A DNA stretch of 64,000 nucleotides, taken from the NCBI GenBank assembly GCA_023432225.1, contig JAEYUW010000047.1, positions 1 to 64,000 on the forward strand, given 5' to 3'. Shown piece by piece: positions 19,676 through 30,610 of this stretch. Positions within the stretch are counted from its first letter, which is position 1. Each line of letters opens with the position of its first letter. Below the pieces are notes generated by a model. It had not been told where the DNA came from, did not search any database, and saw only the letters and a list, made by a program, of their open reading frames with translations. Source of the stretch: Verrucomicrobiota bacterium (GTDB lineage Bacteria > Verrucomicrobiota > Verrucomicrobiia > Opitutales > Opitutaceae). Position numbers and translations under genes: made by a program.

Positions 19676-21400
19676 ATGACCGCACTCGATTTCCGCAACG
19701 TGAATTCGCTCTGGGGCAGCGTGCTCGTCGAGACGCTGGCGCGGCTCGGCGTGCGGCAGGCGGTGATCTCGCCCGGCTCGCGGTCCACGCCGCTCACGGT
19801 GCAGTTCGCTGCGCATCCATCGTTTGAAGCGATTCCGGTGCTTGATGAACGTTCGGCGGCGTTTTTTGCGCTGGGGCTGGCGCGGCAATCGCACCGTCCG
19901 GTCGTGCTGCTGTGCACGAGCGGCACGGCGGGCGCGAATTACTTTCCGGCGCTCATCGAGGCGCGCGAAAGCGGTGTGCCGCTGATCGTCATCACCGCGG
20001 ACCGTCCGCCGGAGATGCGCGAGTGCCGGTCGGGACAAACGATCGACCAGCAGAAGCTGTTCGGTGGCTACGTGAATTTTTATCACGAGCTGTGCGTGCC
20101 GGAGGCGAGCGTGGCGCTGCTGCGCTACCTGCGGCAGACGGTGGCTCACGCCGTCGAGCGCGCGCAGTGGCCGGTGGGCGGCCCGGTGCACTTGAACGCG
20201 CCGTTTCGCGATCCGTTGCCGCCGGTGAAGGACGGGATTGCGGAAGCGCTGAAAGGCGAAATCACGGAGGATTTTTTCGCGCATTTGCGCGAAGCGCGTG
20301 GCACGGCGGCGCGCGGGGATTTGAGCGCATTGGGGTCAATGCGCTCCACCTGCGGAGTGATTGTCGCCGGGCAGACGCGCGTCGTCGACGCGGCGGGTTA
20401 TGCGCGAGCGGTCGGACGGCTGGCGAAGCGACTGGGCTGGCCGGTGTTGGCGGATGCGCTGTCGCCATTGCGAAATTTTGCGGCGCTCGTGCCGGGATTG
20501 ATCACGCGTTACGATGTGATCGCGCGCTCGGCGGAGTGGACGAAGGAGTTGCAGCCGGCGCACGTGTTCTGTCTGCATGACTGGCCGACGAGCAAGCCGC
20601 TGCGGCAATGGCTCGGCGCGGGTGATGTGCCGGTGACGTTCGTGACGGAGCGCGCGGATAATCCCGATGCGCTGCACAGCGCGACGCGGGTGATGCGCGC
20701 GAACGTGGCTGATTTTGCGGCGAACGTTCGCGTGCGGACGGCGTCGCGCGATTGGGTGCGGCGCTGGAGCGAGTTGGAGCGGCGCATCGAGGCGCGGTTG
20801 CGCCGCGGACTCGCGGATGCCGAGGGAATGTTTGAGGGCCAGGCGAGCGCGCTGCTACCGCGCGTGCTGCCGAAGGGCACGCCGGTGATGTTCGCCAACT
20901 CGATGCCGGTGCGCGATGCCGAGTATCTGTGGCCGGCCAACGACCACGCCCACGTCGTCCACTGCAACCGCGGCGCGAACGGCATCGACGGCACGCTGTC
21001 GACGGCAATCGGTCTGGCGCATCGCAGCACGCCGACGGTGCTCGTGACCGGCGACCTCGCGCTGTTACACGACACGAATGGTTTCCTGCTCGCGCGCGAG
21101 TTGCGCGGCAGCCTGACGGTCGTGCTGATGAACAATGACGGCGGCGGCATCTTCGAGCATTTGCCGGTGTCGCAGTTCGAACCGCCGTTCGAGCGTTTCT
21201 TCGGCACGCCGCAGTCGATCGATTTCGCGAAGTTATGTGCGACGTATGGTGTCGGGCACACGCGCGTGCGCGATTGGCGGCATTTCGAGAAGTTGCTGGG
21301 CAAGTTGCCGACGCGCGGTGTGCGCGTGCTGGAGGTGCGCACGGAGCGGAAGTGTGATGCGGCGTTCCGGAAGGCGCTGTTTGCGGCGGCGGCGAAGTGA
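19676..21400 (+). CDS. menD: 2-succinyl-5-enolpyruvyl-6-hydroxy-3-cyclohexene-1-carboxylate synthase
   Basis: A 574-residue thiamine diphosphate enzyme that adds succinic semialdehyde (from 2-oxoglutarate) to isochorismate in menaquinone synthesis. The N-terminal pyrimidine-binding domain has QAVISPGSRSTPLT near residue 35 and CTSGTAGANYFPA near 80. The C-terminal diphosphate-binding motif runs from GDLALLHDTNGF near 458 to MNNDGGGIFEHLP. Length is normal. The start is ATG 19676, where homology begins; an in-frame GTG at 19658 lies inside a repeat. It follows menF on the same strand. menA lies separately at 30611, and menB/C/E are not in the window. Confidence 0.96.
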   Translation: MTALDFRNVNSLWGSVLVETLARLGVRQAVISPGSRSTPLTVQFAAHPSFEAIPVLDERSAAFFALGLARQSHRPVVLLCTSGTAGANYFPALIEARESGVPLIVITADRPPEMRECRSGQTIDQQKLFGGYVNFYHELCVPEASVALLRYLRQTVAHAVERAQWPVGGPVHLNAPFRDPLPPVKDGIAEALKGEITEDFFAHLREARGTAARGDLSALGSMRSTCGVIVAGQTRVVDAAGYARAVGRLAKRLGWPVLADALSPLRNFAALVPGLITRYDVIARSAEWTKELQPAHVFCLHDWPTSKPLRQWLGAGDVPVTFVTERADNPDALHSATRVMRANVADFAANVRVRTASRDWVRRWSELERRIEARLRRGLADAEGMFEGQASALLPRVLPKGTPVMFANSMPVRDAEYLWPANDHAHVVHCNRGANGIDGTLSTAIGLAHRSTPTVLVTGDLALLHDTNGFLLARELRGSLTVVLMNNDGGGIFEHLPVSQFEPPFERFFGTPQSIDFAKLCATYGVGHTRVRDWRHFEKLLGKLPTRGVRVLEVRTERKCDAAFRKALFAAAAK

Positions 21401-21411
21401 CGTTGGGGCGG

Positions 21412-21501
21412 GTAGGGCTCGACCTTGCGTCGCGCCGGCGTGCGAGTGTGGCAGGCGCCTCGAGTGTGGCTGAGGCCTCACGCGAGGTGTGGCCTTACTA
21501 G
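21412..21501. repeat. Composite GTAGGGCTCGAC repeat downstream of menD
   Basis: It starts GTAGGGCTCGACCTTGCGTCG and ends GGCCTCACGCGAGGTGTGGCC-TTACTAG. It matches the outer parts of the element at 18054-18144 but has a different middle section. The last stem is imperfect. Confidence 0.8.
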
Positions 21502-21512
21502 ACGCAGTGCAC

Positions 21513-21541
21513 GAAAAAGCCCGCGGCTTGGGACCGCGGGC
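21513..21541 (-). terminator. Rho-independent terminator of gdhA
   Basis: On the minus strand GCCCGCGG (21541-21534) and CCGCGGGC (21526-21519) form an 8-bp GC stem with a 7-nt loop, followed by TTTTTCG. It lies about 40 bases past the gdhA stop. Confidence 0.9.
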
Positions 21542-21553
21542 GTGAGTTTCGAT

Positions 21554-21578
21554 GGGCCGGCTGGAAGCCGGTGCTACT
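21554..21578. repeat. GCCGGCT/AGCCGGT hairpin next to the gdhA stop
   Basis: GCCGGCT-GGA-AGCCGGT followed by GCTACT. It abuts the gdhA stop codon at 21579. The same hairpin, with one change, is read in frame inside the regulator gene at 39645-39672. Confidence 0.8.
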
Positions 21579-22847
21579 TTACGGGAACAGGCCGCGCTTG
21601 GCTTTCGCTTCGGCGACTCGGGCGATGCCGAGCACGAGAGCGGCGGTGCGGCGCGAGCACTTGTATTTGGCCTTCGTCTCGTCGACCGACGCCTTCGCCT
21701 TGGCGAGCATGCGGTGGAGTTTCTCGAAAACCTCCTCCTTCGACCAGTAGTAGGCGGACTGGTTTTGAAGCCACTCGAAGTAGGAGACGATGACGCCGCC
21801 GGAGTTGCAGAGCACGTCGGGGATCAGCTCGATGTCGCCGCGCTGTTCGATGATCTTGTCGGCTTCGTTCGTCGTCGGGCCGTTGGCGCCCTCGGCGATC
21901 ATGCGGCACTGCAGCTTGCCGGCATTCTTGTCCGTGATGACGCGTTCGAGCGCGGCCGGGATGAGGACGGTGCAGGGTTGGACGAGCAGTTCGTCGTTCG
22001 TGACCGTGTCGCCGCCCTTGTAGCCTTGGAGTGACTTGTTCGCGGCGATGTAAGCGAGGGCGTCCTTCACGTTGACGCCGCCCTTGTTGTAGACGCCGCC
22101 GGTGAAGTCGGAGATGCCGACAATTTTCGCACCCCACGCGGCGAGCGCGAGGGCGGTTTCGCTGCCGACGTTGCCGAAGCCTTGGATGATGACCGTGGTG
22201 TCGGACGCCTTGATTCCCATGTCGGTGAGGTAGGCCTTGGTGAACCACGCGACGCCTTCGCCGGTGGCTTCGCGGCGGCCGAGCGAGCCGCCGAGCGCGA
22301 TGGGTTTGCCGGTGATGACGCCCGGGTCGTAGTGGCCGACGTGGTTGGAGTAGGTGTCCATCATCCACGCCATGACTTGTTCGTTGGTGCCGACGTCGGG
22401 TGCAGGGATGTCGAGCTGCGGTCCGATGAAGGTCGCGATTTCCTGCATGTAGCGGCGGGAGAGGCGCTCGAGTTCGCCCATGGACATGTCGCGGGCGTTG
22501 ACAACGACGCCGCCTTTGGCGCCGCCGAAGGGAAGGCCGACGAGTGAGCATTTCCAACTCATCCACATGGCAAGCGCGGCGACTTCGCCGAGCGTGACGT
22601 CGTGGTGGAAGCGGATGCCGCCTTTGGCGGGACCGGTCGAGATGTTGTGCTGGACGCGGTAGCCCTCGTAGGTGAGGACGCGGCCGTCGTCCATGCGGAC
22701 GGGGAGGTTGACGGTGAGCGTGCGGCGAGGCTGCTTGGTGCGCTCGCGCACGCCGGCTTCCATGCCGAGGATGTCCGCGGCGGCGTCGAATTGGTTGCAG
22801 GCCTGCGAGAAGACCGGCGAGTTGTAGATGCTATTCGTGAGAGGCAT
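21579..22847 (-). CDS. gdhA: Glutamate dehydrogenase (Glu/Leu/Phe/Val family)
   Basis: A 422-residue hexameric-type dehydrogenase that interconverts glutamate and 2-oxoglutarate plus ammonia. The substrate domain has GPAKGGIRFHHDV near residue 72, the catalytic-Lys region GLPFGGAKGGV near 103, and PAPDVGTNEQVMAW. The nucleotide domain has IQGFGNVGSETAL near 222. Length and motifs fit glutamate dehydrogenase better than the shorter leucine/phenylalanine enzymes, though substrate choice is inferred. It is monocistronic, with its own terminator at 21513-21541. The upstream 141-base gap to the divergent gene should hold both promoters, but I could not define them. Confidence 0.93.
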   Translation of the reverse strand: MPLTNSIYNSPVFSQACNQFDAAADILGMEAGVRERTKQPRRTLTVNLPVRMDDGRVLTYEGYRVQHNISTGPAKGGIRFHHDVTLGEVAALAMWMSWKCSLVGLPFGGAKGGVVVNARDMSMGELERLSRRYMQEIATFIGPQLDIPAPDVGTNEQVMAWMMDTYSNHVGHYDPGVITGKPIALGGSLGRREATGEGVAWFTKAYLTDMGIKASDTTVIIQGFGNVGSETALALAAWGAKIVGISDFTGGVYNKGGVNVKDALAYIAANKSLQGYKGGDTVTNDELLVQPCTVLIPAALERVITDKNAGKLQCRMIAEGANGPTTNEADKIIEQRGDIELIPDVLCNSGGVIVSYFEWLQNQSAYYWSKEEVFEKLHRMLAKAKASVDETKAKYKCSRRTAALVLGIARVAEAKAKRGLFP

Positions 22848-22988
22848 AGATAACGATTTTAGGCGCGGGGGCGCCGGGGGTTTAGGATGACGGGAGAATG
22901 GTCGGGCCGGTTCCCTTTAGCAATTGGCTTCCCGCCGGGCGGGCCCTTCAATGAAAGCGCCTAATTACGGGAGTAATGGGCGTGATTT

Positions 22989-24401
22989 ATGGGAGCCTTG
23001 GCCAGATTTTTATCGTGGTGTCTGCAGAAGCTGACCTTCGGCTTGCTGCTGTTGGGACTTGGCTTGGCGGGATTTGGGCTGTGGCTCTACCTACGCGACA
23101 ACGTCGACTTTGATCTGCGCCGGCAAGACCTTGTTCGCGCGCTGACCGGCGAGACCGGCAAGCTGCGTGAAGCGCTCAAGGATGTGCAGGTGCGCATGGA
23201 CGGCATGACGATCGACGTGGCTCGCAACGAGCAGCGCGCGGCCGAAGCGGCACGACTCGCCGGCGAGCTGGAGGCGCTGAACAGCGGGCTGAATCGGCTC
23301 ACCACTTCGGGCGAACAGGTGAAACTCAACGACGAGCGTCTCGCCCGCCTGCGGCAAACCGAGAAGGAGGCGCGCGCGCAGGTCGCGGCGTTGCGCGAGG
23401 CGCTGAAGCGGACGCAGTGGGAAAAGGACGGACTGCAAATCGCGCTCGGGAAACTCGAGGTGCAGTTGCAGGCCGCGGAGCGCCAGAAGTCGAAGGTGAT
23501 GCACTACGCGCAGACGGCTTGGGAGCGGTTTGGGCGGCACGTGCTGATTGTCGTGGCGATCTGGTTTCTCGCCCCACCGCTCGGACGGATGGTGGCGTAT
23601 TTCATCGTGGCGCCGTTCATCTCGAGTCGCGCGCCGGTGCGACTCGGCGACCCGGCGCGCGCCGACGTGACGGTGCGCGGGAGCGAGGCCTCGATCGATG
23701 TTGTGCTCGAGTCGGGTGACGTGCTGTGGGTGAAGGAGTGTTTTTTGCAGGCGTCAGATGAGGGCCTGCTCAAACGCACGCGCTGGTTGCTCGATTGGAG
23801 CATGCCGTTCACGTGCCTGGCCGCGGGGCTCAAGGAGCTGGTCGAGATGCGCAATGCCGCGCCTGAAGCGAAGCTGCGCGCGACGTTTTCGAGTCAGGCC
23901 GATGCGCACGTCGAGCTTGCCGTCGTATCCGTGCCGGCGGGGACGAGTTTGGTGCTGCGCCCGAGTTATCTGGCCGGATTGATCGGACCGCTGGGACGGA
24001 AGAAGGCGGCGATTCGGCGGCACTGGCGGCTGTTCACGCTGCAATCGTGGGCGACGGGGCAGTTTCGGTATTTTGAATTTGTCGGCCCGTGCACGCTGTT
24101 GCTCGCGGGCAGTCGCGGCGTGCGCGCGGAAGTGCTCGTCGCGCAACCGGGCCTGCCGGTGCCGGGGCGTCGCGCGAATCAGGATGCGACGATCGGCTTC
24201 ACCCCGGGCTTGGCGTATCGGCCGGTGCGGGCGGAGACGTTCTGGGCGTATTTCCGCGGGCAGAATCCGCTCTTCGACGATCTGTTCGAGGGCACGGGAG
24301 TGTTCCTATGTCAGCAGACCTCGGCCAAGGGCGAGGCGGCCGAGCAGCGGAAGGCGATGGCGAATCTGCGCGACGGGCTGTTGCGGGTGTTTGGGCTGTG
24401 A
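22989..24401 (+). CDS. Coiled-coil membrane protein, possibly AIM24-like
   Basis: A 470-residue protein of unknown function. There is a membrane helix at about 15-33 (LTFGLLLLGLGLAGFGLWLY), then a predicted coiled coil (about 40-170, rich in Glu, Arg, Lys, Leu, Ala), then a second hydrophobic segment (about 180-205). The C-terminal half looks all-beta, with many short strands and runs such as GDVLWVKECFLQASDEG and FEFVGPCTLLLAGSRG. These recall the AIM24/TRAP-like fold, but this is a weak impression. Topology would place coiled coil and beta domain on opposite sides, or both inside if the second segment is not membrane-spanning. It is divergent from gdhA. Confidence 0.75.
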   Translation: MGALARFLSWCLQKLTFGLLLLGLGLAGFGLWLYLRDNVDFDLRRQDLVRALTGETGKLREALKDVQVRMDGMTIDVARNEQRAAEAARLAGELEALNSGLNRLTTSGEQVKLNDERLARLRQTEKEARAQVAALREALKRTQWEKDGLQIALGKLEVQLQAAERQKSKVMHYAQTAWERFGRHVLIVVAIWFLAPPLGRMVAYFIVAPFISSRAPVRLGDPARADVTVRGSEASIDVVLESGDVLWVKECFLQASDEGLLKRTRWLLDWSMPFTCLAAGLKELVEMRNAAPEAKLRATFSSQADAHVELAVVSVPAGTSLVLRPSYLAGLIGPLGRKKAAIRRHWRLFTLQSWATGQFRYFEFVGPCTLLLAGSRGVRAEVLVAQPGLPVPGRRANQDATIGFTPGLAYRPVRAETFWAYFRGQNPLFDDLFEGTGVFLCQQTSAKGEAAEQRKAMANLRDGLLRVFGL

Positions 24402-24432
24402 TTCCTCACCGGTTGTGTGTTTCCGAAGCAGA

Positions 24433-24500
24433 TTTTCCGCGGATCACGCGGATGAACGCGGATAAACGGATCCGCGGATATCCGCGCTATCCGCGGGGGA
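24433..24500. repeat. CGCGGAT repeat cluster upstream of uvrB
   Basis: The motif CCGCGGAT/GCGGAT occurs repeatedly in both orientations (for example CGCGGATGAACGCGGATAAA, then GGATCCGCGGATATCCGCG), making several alternative hairpins. It fills most of the 180-base gap before uvrB. No promoter could be separated from it. Confidence 0.8.
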
Positions 24501-24581
24501 TTTGGTCTTCGAAGGTGCGTTGTCTTCAAAGATGCGGACTGAACGTTTGCGGCGCGCCCGAGTTTGGTTAGCCGTCTCACG

Positions 24582-26630
<2,049 letters not shown>

Positions 26631-26633
26631 ACA

Positions 26634-26703
26634 GGAGGGCCGGTCTTCGACCGGCCCATTGATTAATCGAGGCGTGTGGGACCGGTCAGAGACCGGCCCT
26701 ACC
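26634..26703. repeat. Double GGGCCGGTC hairpin between uvrB and the next gene
   Basis: GGCCGGTC-TTC-GACCGGCC and GGACCGGTC-AGA-GACCGGCC are two stems in a row, bounded by GGAGGGCC and GGCCCTACC. The right end abuts the TGA stop (26704-26706, minus strand) of the convergent gene. The stems could terminate transcription from either side, although no T-run follows. Confidence 0.85.
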
Positions 26704-27381
26704 TCAGGCCCCCGAGTCCGCGTTGCGGCATTCGGCCATGACGCGCAGCCAGATCTCGCGGAGATCGAACAGGCGGGGCATCGCGAACTCGCGGTAGCGC
26801 GCCAGCAGACCGCCGTCGGAATCCGTCGAAACGGACACCCGGGCGAGCGTGTCGTTCAGTTCGCGCAGCGCGCGCTTGAAAAAGCAGATGGCGAGGGAGT
26901 AGTCGCCCATATCGAGCGATTGCACGGCTTGGAGCGCGTGTTCCCGGCCGCGGTAGAGCGAACCGGCCACCGCCAGGCTGACGGCCGGGTGGATGCGCTC
27001 GGGGTGCGCGGCGATGCGCTCCCAGTTGGCCAGCAGCGTCACGTAGAGCGCCTTGGTGGCGATGTGCACGGGATTGCGATGGACCGTGTAGAGGTCGAAA
27101 TCTTCGTCGAAATTGGGACCTTCGGACTCGTTGCTGCTTTCCGCGTCGACCGCGTCGTCGTTGAGGGCCGGCTCGTCCGGCTGCATGTCCCAGCCCATGC
27201 GGCGAGCAACCTCATCGATACGATCCGGCGCGGCGGGCAGCTGTTCGTAGTGTTTCAGGTAATCCCGCACGGCGGTTTCGTGCTCGGCGAGATACTGTTC
27301 CCAATCCGCTTCGGTCCACGAGAGCTCCCGGCGTTCATCCCAGTCGTTCTCGAACATCCCGTCGGAATCTTGGTTGGTCAT
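26704..27381 (-). CDS. Conserved hypothetical acidic protein
   Basis: A 225-residue soluble protein with an acidic, Asp/Glu-rich N-terminal half (about 1-105). The C-terminal half (about 110-220) is helical and hydrophobic-patterned (NPVHIATKALYVTLLANWER, then FKRALRELNDTLARVSV). I recognise no family. It has no signal peptide or membrane segment. Regular codon use like its neighbours and a clear ATG support a real gene. It is convergent with uvrB and divergent from the acylphosphatase gene. Confidence 0.75.
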   Translation of the reverse strand: MTNQDSDGMFENDWDERRELSWTEADWEQYLAEHETAVRDYLKHYEQLPAAPDRIDEVARRMGWDMQPDEPALNDDAVDAESSNESEGPNFDEDFDLYTVHRNPVHIATKALYVTLLANWERIAAHPERIHPAVSLAVAGSLYRGREHALQAVQSLDMGDYSLAICFFKRALRELNDTLARVSVSTDSDGGLLARYREFAMPRLFDLREIWLRVMAECRNADSGA

Positions 27382-27508
27382 TTAAGGAAGTGGCGTCTGG
27401 AGGGACGCTCGCGGGAGTGTGCGTAGCGACCTGCCTCGCGCAATTAAAATTCTCGTTCTAAGCGGGTTTCGATTTGCCGGGGAACGGTCGCAATTGTGTC
27501 ATGCTCCG

Positions 27509-27784
27509 ATGGCCGACGTGCATCACGAAAACGTATTCTTTTCCGGTCATGTGCAAGGAGTGGGTTTTCGCTATCAGACCCTGCAAGTGGCCAAGGGGTT
27601 CGAGGTCTCGGGCTATGTGCGCAATCTCCCCGATGGCCGCGTCCAGCTGGAAGCCGAGGGCCCGCCCGGGGAAGTTGCGGCCTTCGTGGCGGCGGTGCAC
27701 GAGCAGCTCGAAAGTTACATTCGCAAAACCGAGCGCGCGTCGGCGCGCCGGCCGGCGCAGTTCACGGGCTTCGCGATCCGATGA
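27509..27784 (+). CDS. acyP: Acylphosphatase
   Basis: A 91-residue acylphosphatase, which hydrolyses carboxyl-phosphate bonds such as acetyl or carbamoyl phosphate. The anion-binding loop is FSGHVQGVGFRYQT near residue 11, with the conserved Arg. The catalytic Asn lies in GYVRNLPDGRVQLEAEG near 37. Size and motifs match the family. The start is ATG 27509; the open frame upstream lacks homology. Its stop overlaps the start of the ABC ATPase gene by four bases, so the two are translationally coupled. The functional reason for the link is unclear. Confidence 0.93.
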   Translation: MADVHHENVFFSGHVQGVGFRYQTLQVAKGFEVSGYVRNLPDGRVQLEAEGPPGEVAAFVAAVHEQLESYIRKTERASARRPAQFTGFAIR

Positions 27785-28524
27785 ACGATTCTGCCGACAC
27801 GCCCGCCGTGCGGCTTGAGCGCCTGGTGAAGCACTATCCGGTGGATTGGCGCGGGCGCACGGTGCGTGCGCTCGACGAAGTCAGCTTCACCGTGAGACGC
27901 GGCACGATCTGCGCGCTCGTGGGAGCCAACGGCTCGGGGAAAAGCACCACGCTCAAGCTGTGCGCGGGACTCGGGCGCGCGACGCGGGGCTCCTGTGCGG
28001 TGATGGATTGCGATCCCGTTGATGCGATGCGGGCGGGACAGGTCGGGTATTTGCCGGAGGAAACGCTGTTGCCGGACTTCGATGACGCGCGGGAGTTTCT
28101 GGGGCGGCTGGCCGCGCTCGGTGGGCTGGCCGGCCCCGAGACGGTGAAGGCGGTCGACGCAGCACTCGGGCAAGCGGGGCTGACGGAAATTGCGACGCAG
28201 CCGCTCGGCGCGTTGTCGAAAGGACAGCGGCAACGGGTGGGGCTCGCGCAGGCGTTGCTGCGTCAGCCGGACGTGCTGCTGCTCGACGAGCCGGCGTCGG
28301 GCCTCGATCCGCGCGGGCAGGCGGCGTTGCGCGAGTTGATGGCGGCACAGCGTGCGGCGGGACGCACGGTCGTGTTCAGTGCGCACTTTCTGCCGCATCT
28401 CGACGAGTGGTGCGACCAGATCGTCCTGTTGGAGCGCGGGCGCGTGGTGTTCGATGGTGAACGTGCCGCGGTCGTGGCGCGGGGCGGGCTCGAACGGATT
28501 TTTCTGGAGGCGACGAGCCCATGA
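27781..28524 (+). CDS. ABC transporter ATP-binding protein
   Basis: A 247-residue ATPase. Walker A is [15 protein letters not shown] near residue 47. The signature LSKGQRQRVGLAQALL leads into Walker B PDVLLLDEPASGLDP, and the switch His lies in FSAHFLPHLDEWC. It resembles ATPases of the multidrug/bacitracin or CcmA/NatA type that pair with a single membrane protein. The permease gene follows with a four-base overlap. Substrate is unknown. Export is more likely than import because no binding-protein gene is nearby. Confidence 0.93.
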   Translation: MNDSADTPAVRLERLVKHYPVDWRGRTVRALDEVSFTVRRGTICALVGANGSGKSTTLKLCAGLGRATRGSCAVMDCDPVDAMRAGQVGYLPEETLLPDFDDAREFLGRLAALGGLAGPETVKAVDAALGQAGLTEIATQPLGALSKGQRQRVGLAQALLRQPDVLLLDEPASGLDPRGQAALRELMAAQRAAGRTVVFSAHFLPHLDEWCDQIVLLERGRVVFDGERAAVVARGGLERIFLEATSP

Positions 28525-29264
28525 AATCGCTGCGGCAATACTGGGCGCTCGTCCAGTTCTGGCTGGCGGTCGTGCTCCGGCTGCGGGCGGGGTGGGTGAT
28601 CGTGGCGCTCGCCGTGGCGCTCGTGGCGGGCGGAGCGCTGATGTGTCAGCTGCACTTCGGCACCGCGGAGGCGGGATTTTTGGTGGATTACGCGGCGGGA
28701 GTCCTGGCGAGTGGCGGCGCGGTGTTCGCGGCGCTCGTCGGCCCGGGGATTTTTTTCGAGGGTCTGCGCACGCGGACGACGATGGTCGTGTTGTTGCACG
28801 GCGTGCGTCGATCGGAACTCGTGGCGGCGCAGGTGGCCGCGACGATCGTGGCGCTTGGCTGGCTTGCCCTGTTGTGCGCTGTGGCGGCGGTCGCCTTGTT
28901 TCACGGCTTGGGGCATGGCGCGTTCGCGGCTGAGGTGGTGCGCGCGCTGGCGCGGGCCTTGGGGCCGTTGCTGGTGGTGGGCGCGGCGGGAGTTTTTTTC
29001 GCCACGCTGGCGCGGAGCGCGTTGCTGGCGACGACGCTGACGCTGGCGCTCGCGCTCGCCGGCCATCTGGCGGTGGTGATCGCGCACGCGGCGGAGCGTG
29101 CGTCGGTCGCCGGGCAAATCGTGTGGTGGGCGCTGGGTGCGTGCGTGCCCCGGTTCGCGATCGCCGACAATGCGCCGGCGGCTCTCGCGGTGGCGTATTT
29201 CGGGGGCTACGCGCTCCTCTACACCGGCTTGGGAGCGTGGGTTTTCTCGCGATGTGAACTCTGA
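28521..29264 (+). CDS. ABC transporter permease
   Basis: A 247-residue, very hydrophobic protein with about six membrane helices (for example WVIVALAVALVAGGALM, LGWLALLCAVAAVALF, LATTLTLALALAGHLAVVI). It overlaps the ATPase gene by four bases and is the likely membrane partner. There are no specific family motifs. The end overlaps the start of the next gene by 11 bases. Confidence 0.87.
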   Translation: MKSLRQYWALVQFWLAVVLRLRAGWVIVALAVALVAGGALMCQLHFGTAEAGFLVDYAAGVLASGGAVFAALVGPGIFFEGLRTRTTMVVLLHGVRRSELVAAQVAATIVALGWLALLCAVAAVALFHGLGHGAFAAEVVRALARALGPLLVVGAAGVFFATLARSALLATTLTLALALAGHLAVVIAHAAERASVAGQIVWWALGACVPRFAIADNAPAALAVAYFGGYALLYTGLGAWVFSRCEL

Positions 29265-29925
29265 GCCACGCACCGTCGGACTGTCGTTGCTCGCGCTGGT
29301 CGGCGTCGGAGCGCTGTTCGCGTGCGCGCCGATGGTGGGAGGGAGCGGGCGCAGCGTCGCGACCGCGCTCGCGGCGGATTGGAGCTGGCTGAAGGCTGAC
29401 CTGGCGTGGGAAACGCGAGACGAGGTGCGCGCGCGGAGCTGGTCGGCGCTGGCGGTGCGCGCGGCACCGCAGAGCGACTACTTTCGTTTCAACGCGGCGC
29501 GGATGCGCGCGTTCGACTTTCCAGCGTGGCGCGAGGTGCGGGAGCCGGCGGCGCCGCCGGCGTTGCGGGCGCGGTGGCGCGCGGAGTTGGGCGAAGAGGC
29601 GATTGCCCTCGTGCTGGCGGGCGGCGAGCGCAGCGCCGGTTCTCTGATCGAGGCGGGAAATCTGGCGCTCTACGCTCTGCGCGATGTCTCACGCGCGGCG
29701 GAGTTTTATCGGCGCGCGGCCGAGTTGCCGGACGCACCGTGGCACGCCGGACGGATCTACGCGGAATTGTTGCGCCAGTCCGGCCAATCGCGGGAAGCGT
29801 TGGCGTGGTTGAAACGCTGGTTGCCGCGGCTGCCGGCCGATGATCCGGCGGCCCAACGTGCGCTTGTCGCAGCGCGGATTGAGGCGTTGGAGCGCGAGTT
29901 GGCGCCGCCCGGAGAAGCGCTTTGA
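29254..29925 (+). CDS. Putative lipoprotein with TPR-like repeats
   Basis: A 223-residue protein. From the GTG at 29254 the N-terminus has a hydrophobic stretch ending LFAC near residue 21-24, a possible lipobox with Cys24 as the lipidated residue. The C-terminal part (about 140-215) has helical pairs such as AAEFYRRAAELP and IYAELLRQSGQSREALAWLK that read like tetratricopeptide repeats. It probably sits at the outer face of a membrane and serves as a protein-binding partner of the ABC system. The GTG start is inferred from the leader; it overlaps the permease stop by 11 bases. Confidence 0.75.
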   Translation: MNSEPRTVGLSLLALVGVGALFACAPMVGGSGRSVATALAADWSWLKADLAWETRDEVRARSWSALAVRAAPQSDYFRFNAARMRAFDFPAWREVREPAAPPALRARWRAELGEEAIALVLAGGERSAGSLIEAGNLALYALRDVSRAAEFYRRAAELPDAPWHAGRIYAELLRQSGQSREALAWLKRWLPRLPADDPAAQRALVAARIEALERELAPPGEAL

Positions 29926-29965
29926 CAACCCTTCGGGCGCAGGACTCCATGACCCGATTCGCACG

Positions 29966-30607
29966 ATGATTGTCCATTGGCCGTATCTCGCTCTCGCCCT
30001 CGCTACGCTGTGGTTTCCGCGGCAGTGGATGCGTTTCGGAAAATTGTGGCGCAAGTCGCGCAAGGAACGCGAAACGATGGAGCGCTTCGCGCAGGACGGG
30101 GCCAACGATCCGGATGACAAATCGGTGCGCTTGGGGCGCGAGCTGAAGAACAAGCGCAATTACATCGATGTGTTTCGGGCGCTGGTGGGCGCCGTGGCGC
30201 TATGGGACTTCAGCTTCGAGGCGGAGCAGGAGAGCCGGTGGCTGATTTTCTGGCTTTGCAGTGCCGTGACGTTCGTGGCGGTGCTCATCCAGTCAATCCG
30301 TTGGCGTGAGCGCATCACCTTCTTCGCGGCGGTATTCTTTTACGCCGGACTGAGCAGCGGGATGGGGAGCTATTATCCCGGCGCGCTGGCGTTTCTCCTC
30401 GTTTGTGCCATCAACCCCGTCATCCCGACGCCGCGCCTGTTCGTGAGCGCCTACGCGCTGTTGCTGCTGCCGTTCAACTTTTTCCTGGGCGACGATTGGC
30501 GCATCGCGCTGTTCAATACGTTCATCCTGCTCGTGCCGGTCATCTGGAGCATGATGGTGAAGCGGCCGATGGTGATCTTCACGCGCCGGCGCAACCTGAT
30601 GTGGTGA
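29966..30607 (+). CDS. Polytopic membrane protein of unknown function
   Basis: A 213-residue protein with an N-terminal helix (HWPYLALALATLWFP), a charged loop (about 25-65), and about five hydrophobic segments from about residue 70 on. I recognise no family. It starts 40 bases after the lipoprotein gene and ends three bases before menA, so it belongs to the same transcription unit. An in-frame extension upstream of the ATG has no membrane character. Confidence 0.78.
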   Translation: MIVHWPYLALALATLWFPRQWMRFGKLWRKSRKERETMERFAQDGANDPDDKSVRLGRELKNKRNYIDVFRALVGAVALWDFSFEAEQESRWLIFWLCSAVTFVAVLIQSIRWRERITFFAAVFFYAGLSSGMGSYYPGALAFLLVCAINPVIPTPRLFVSAYALLLLPFNFFLGDDWRIALFNTFILLVPVIWSMMVKRPMVIFTRRRNLMW

Positions 30608-30610
30608 GCG

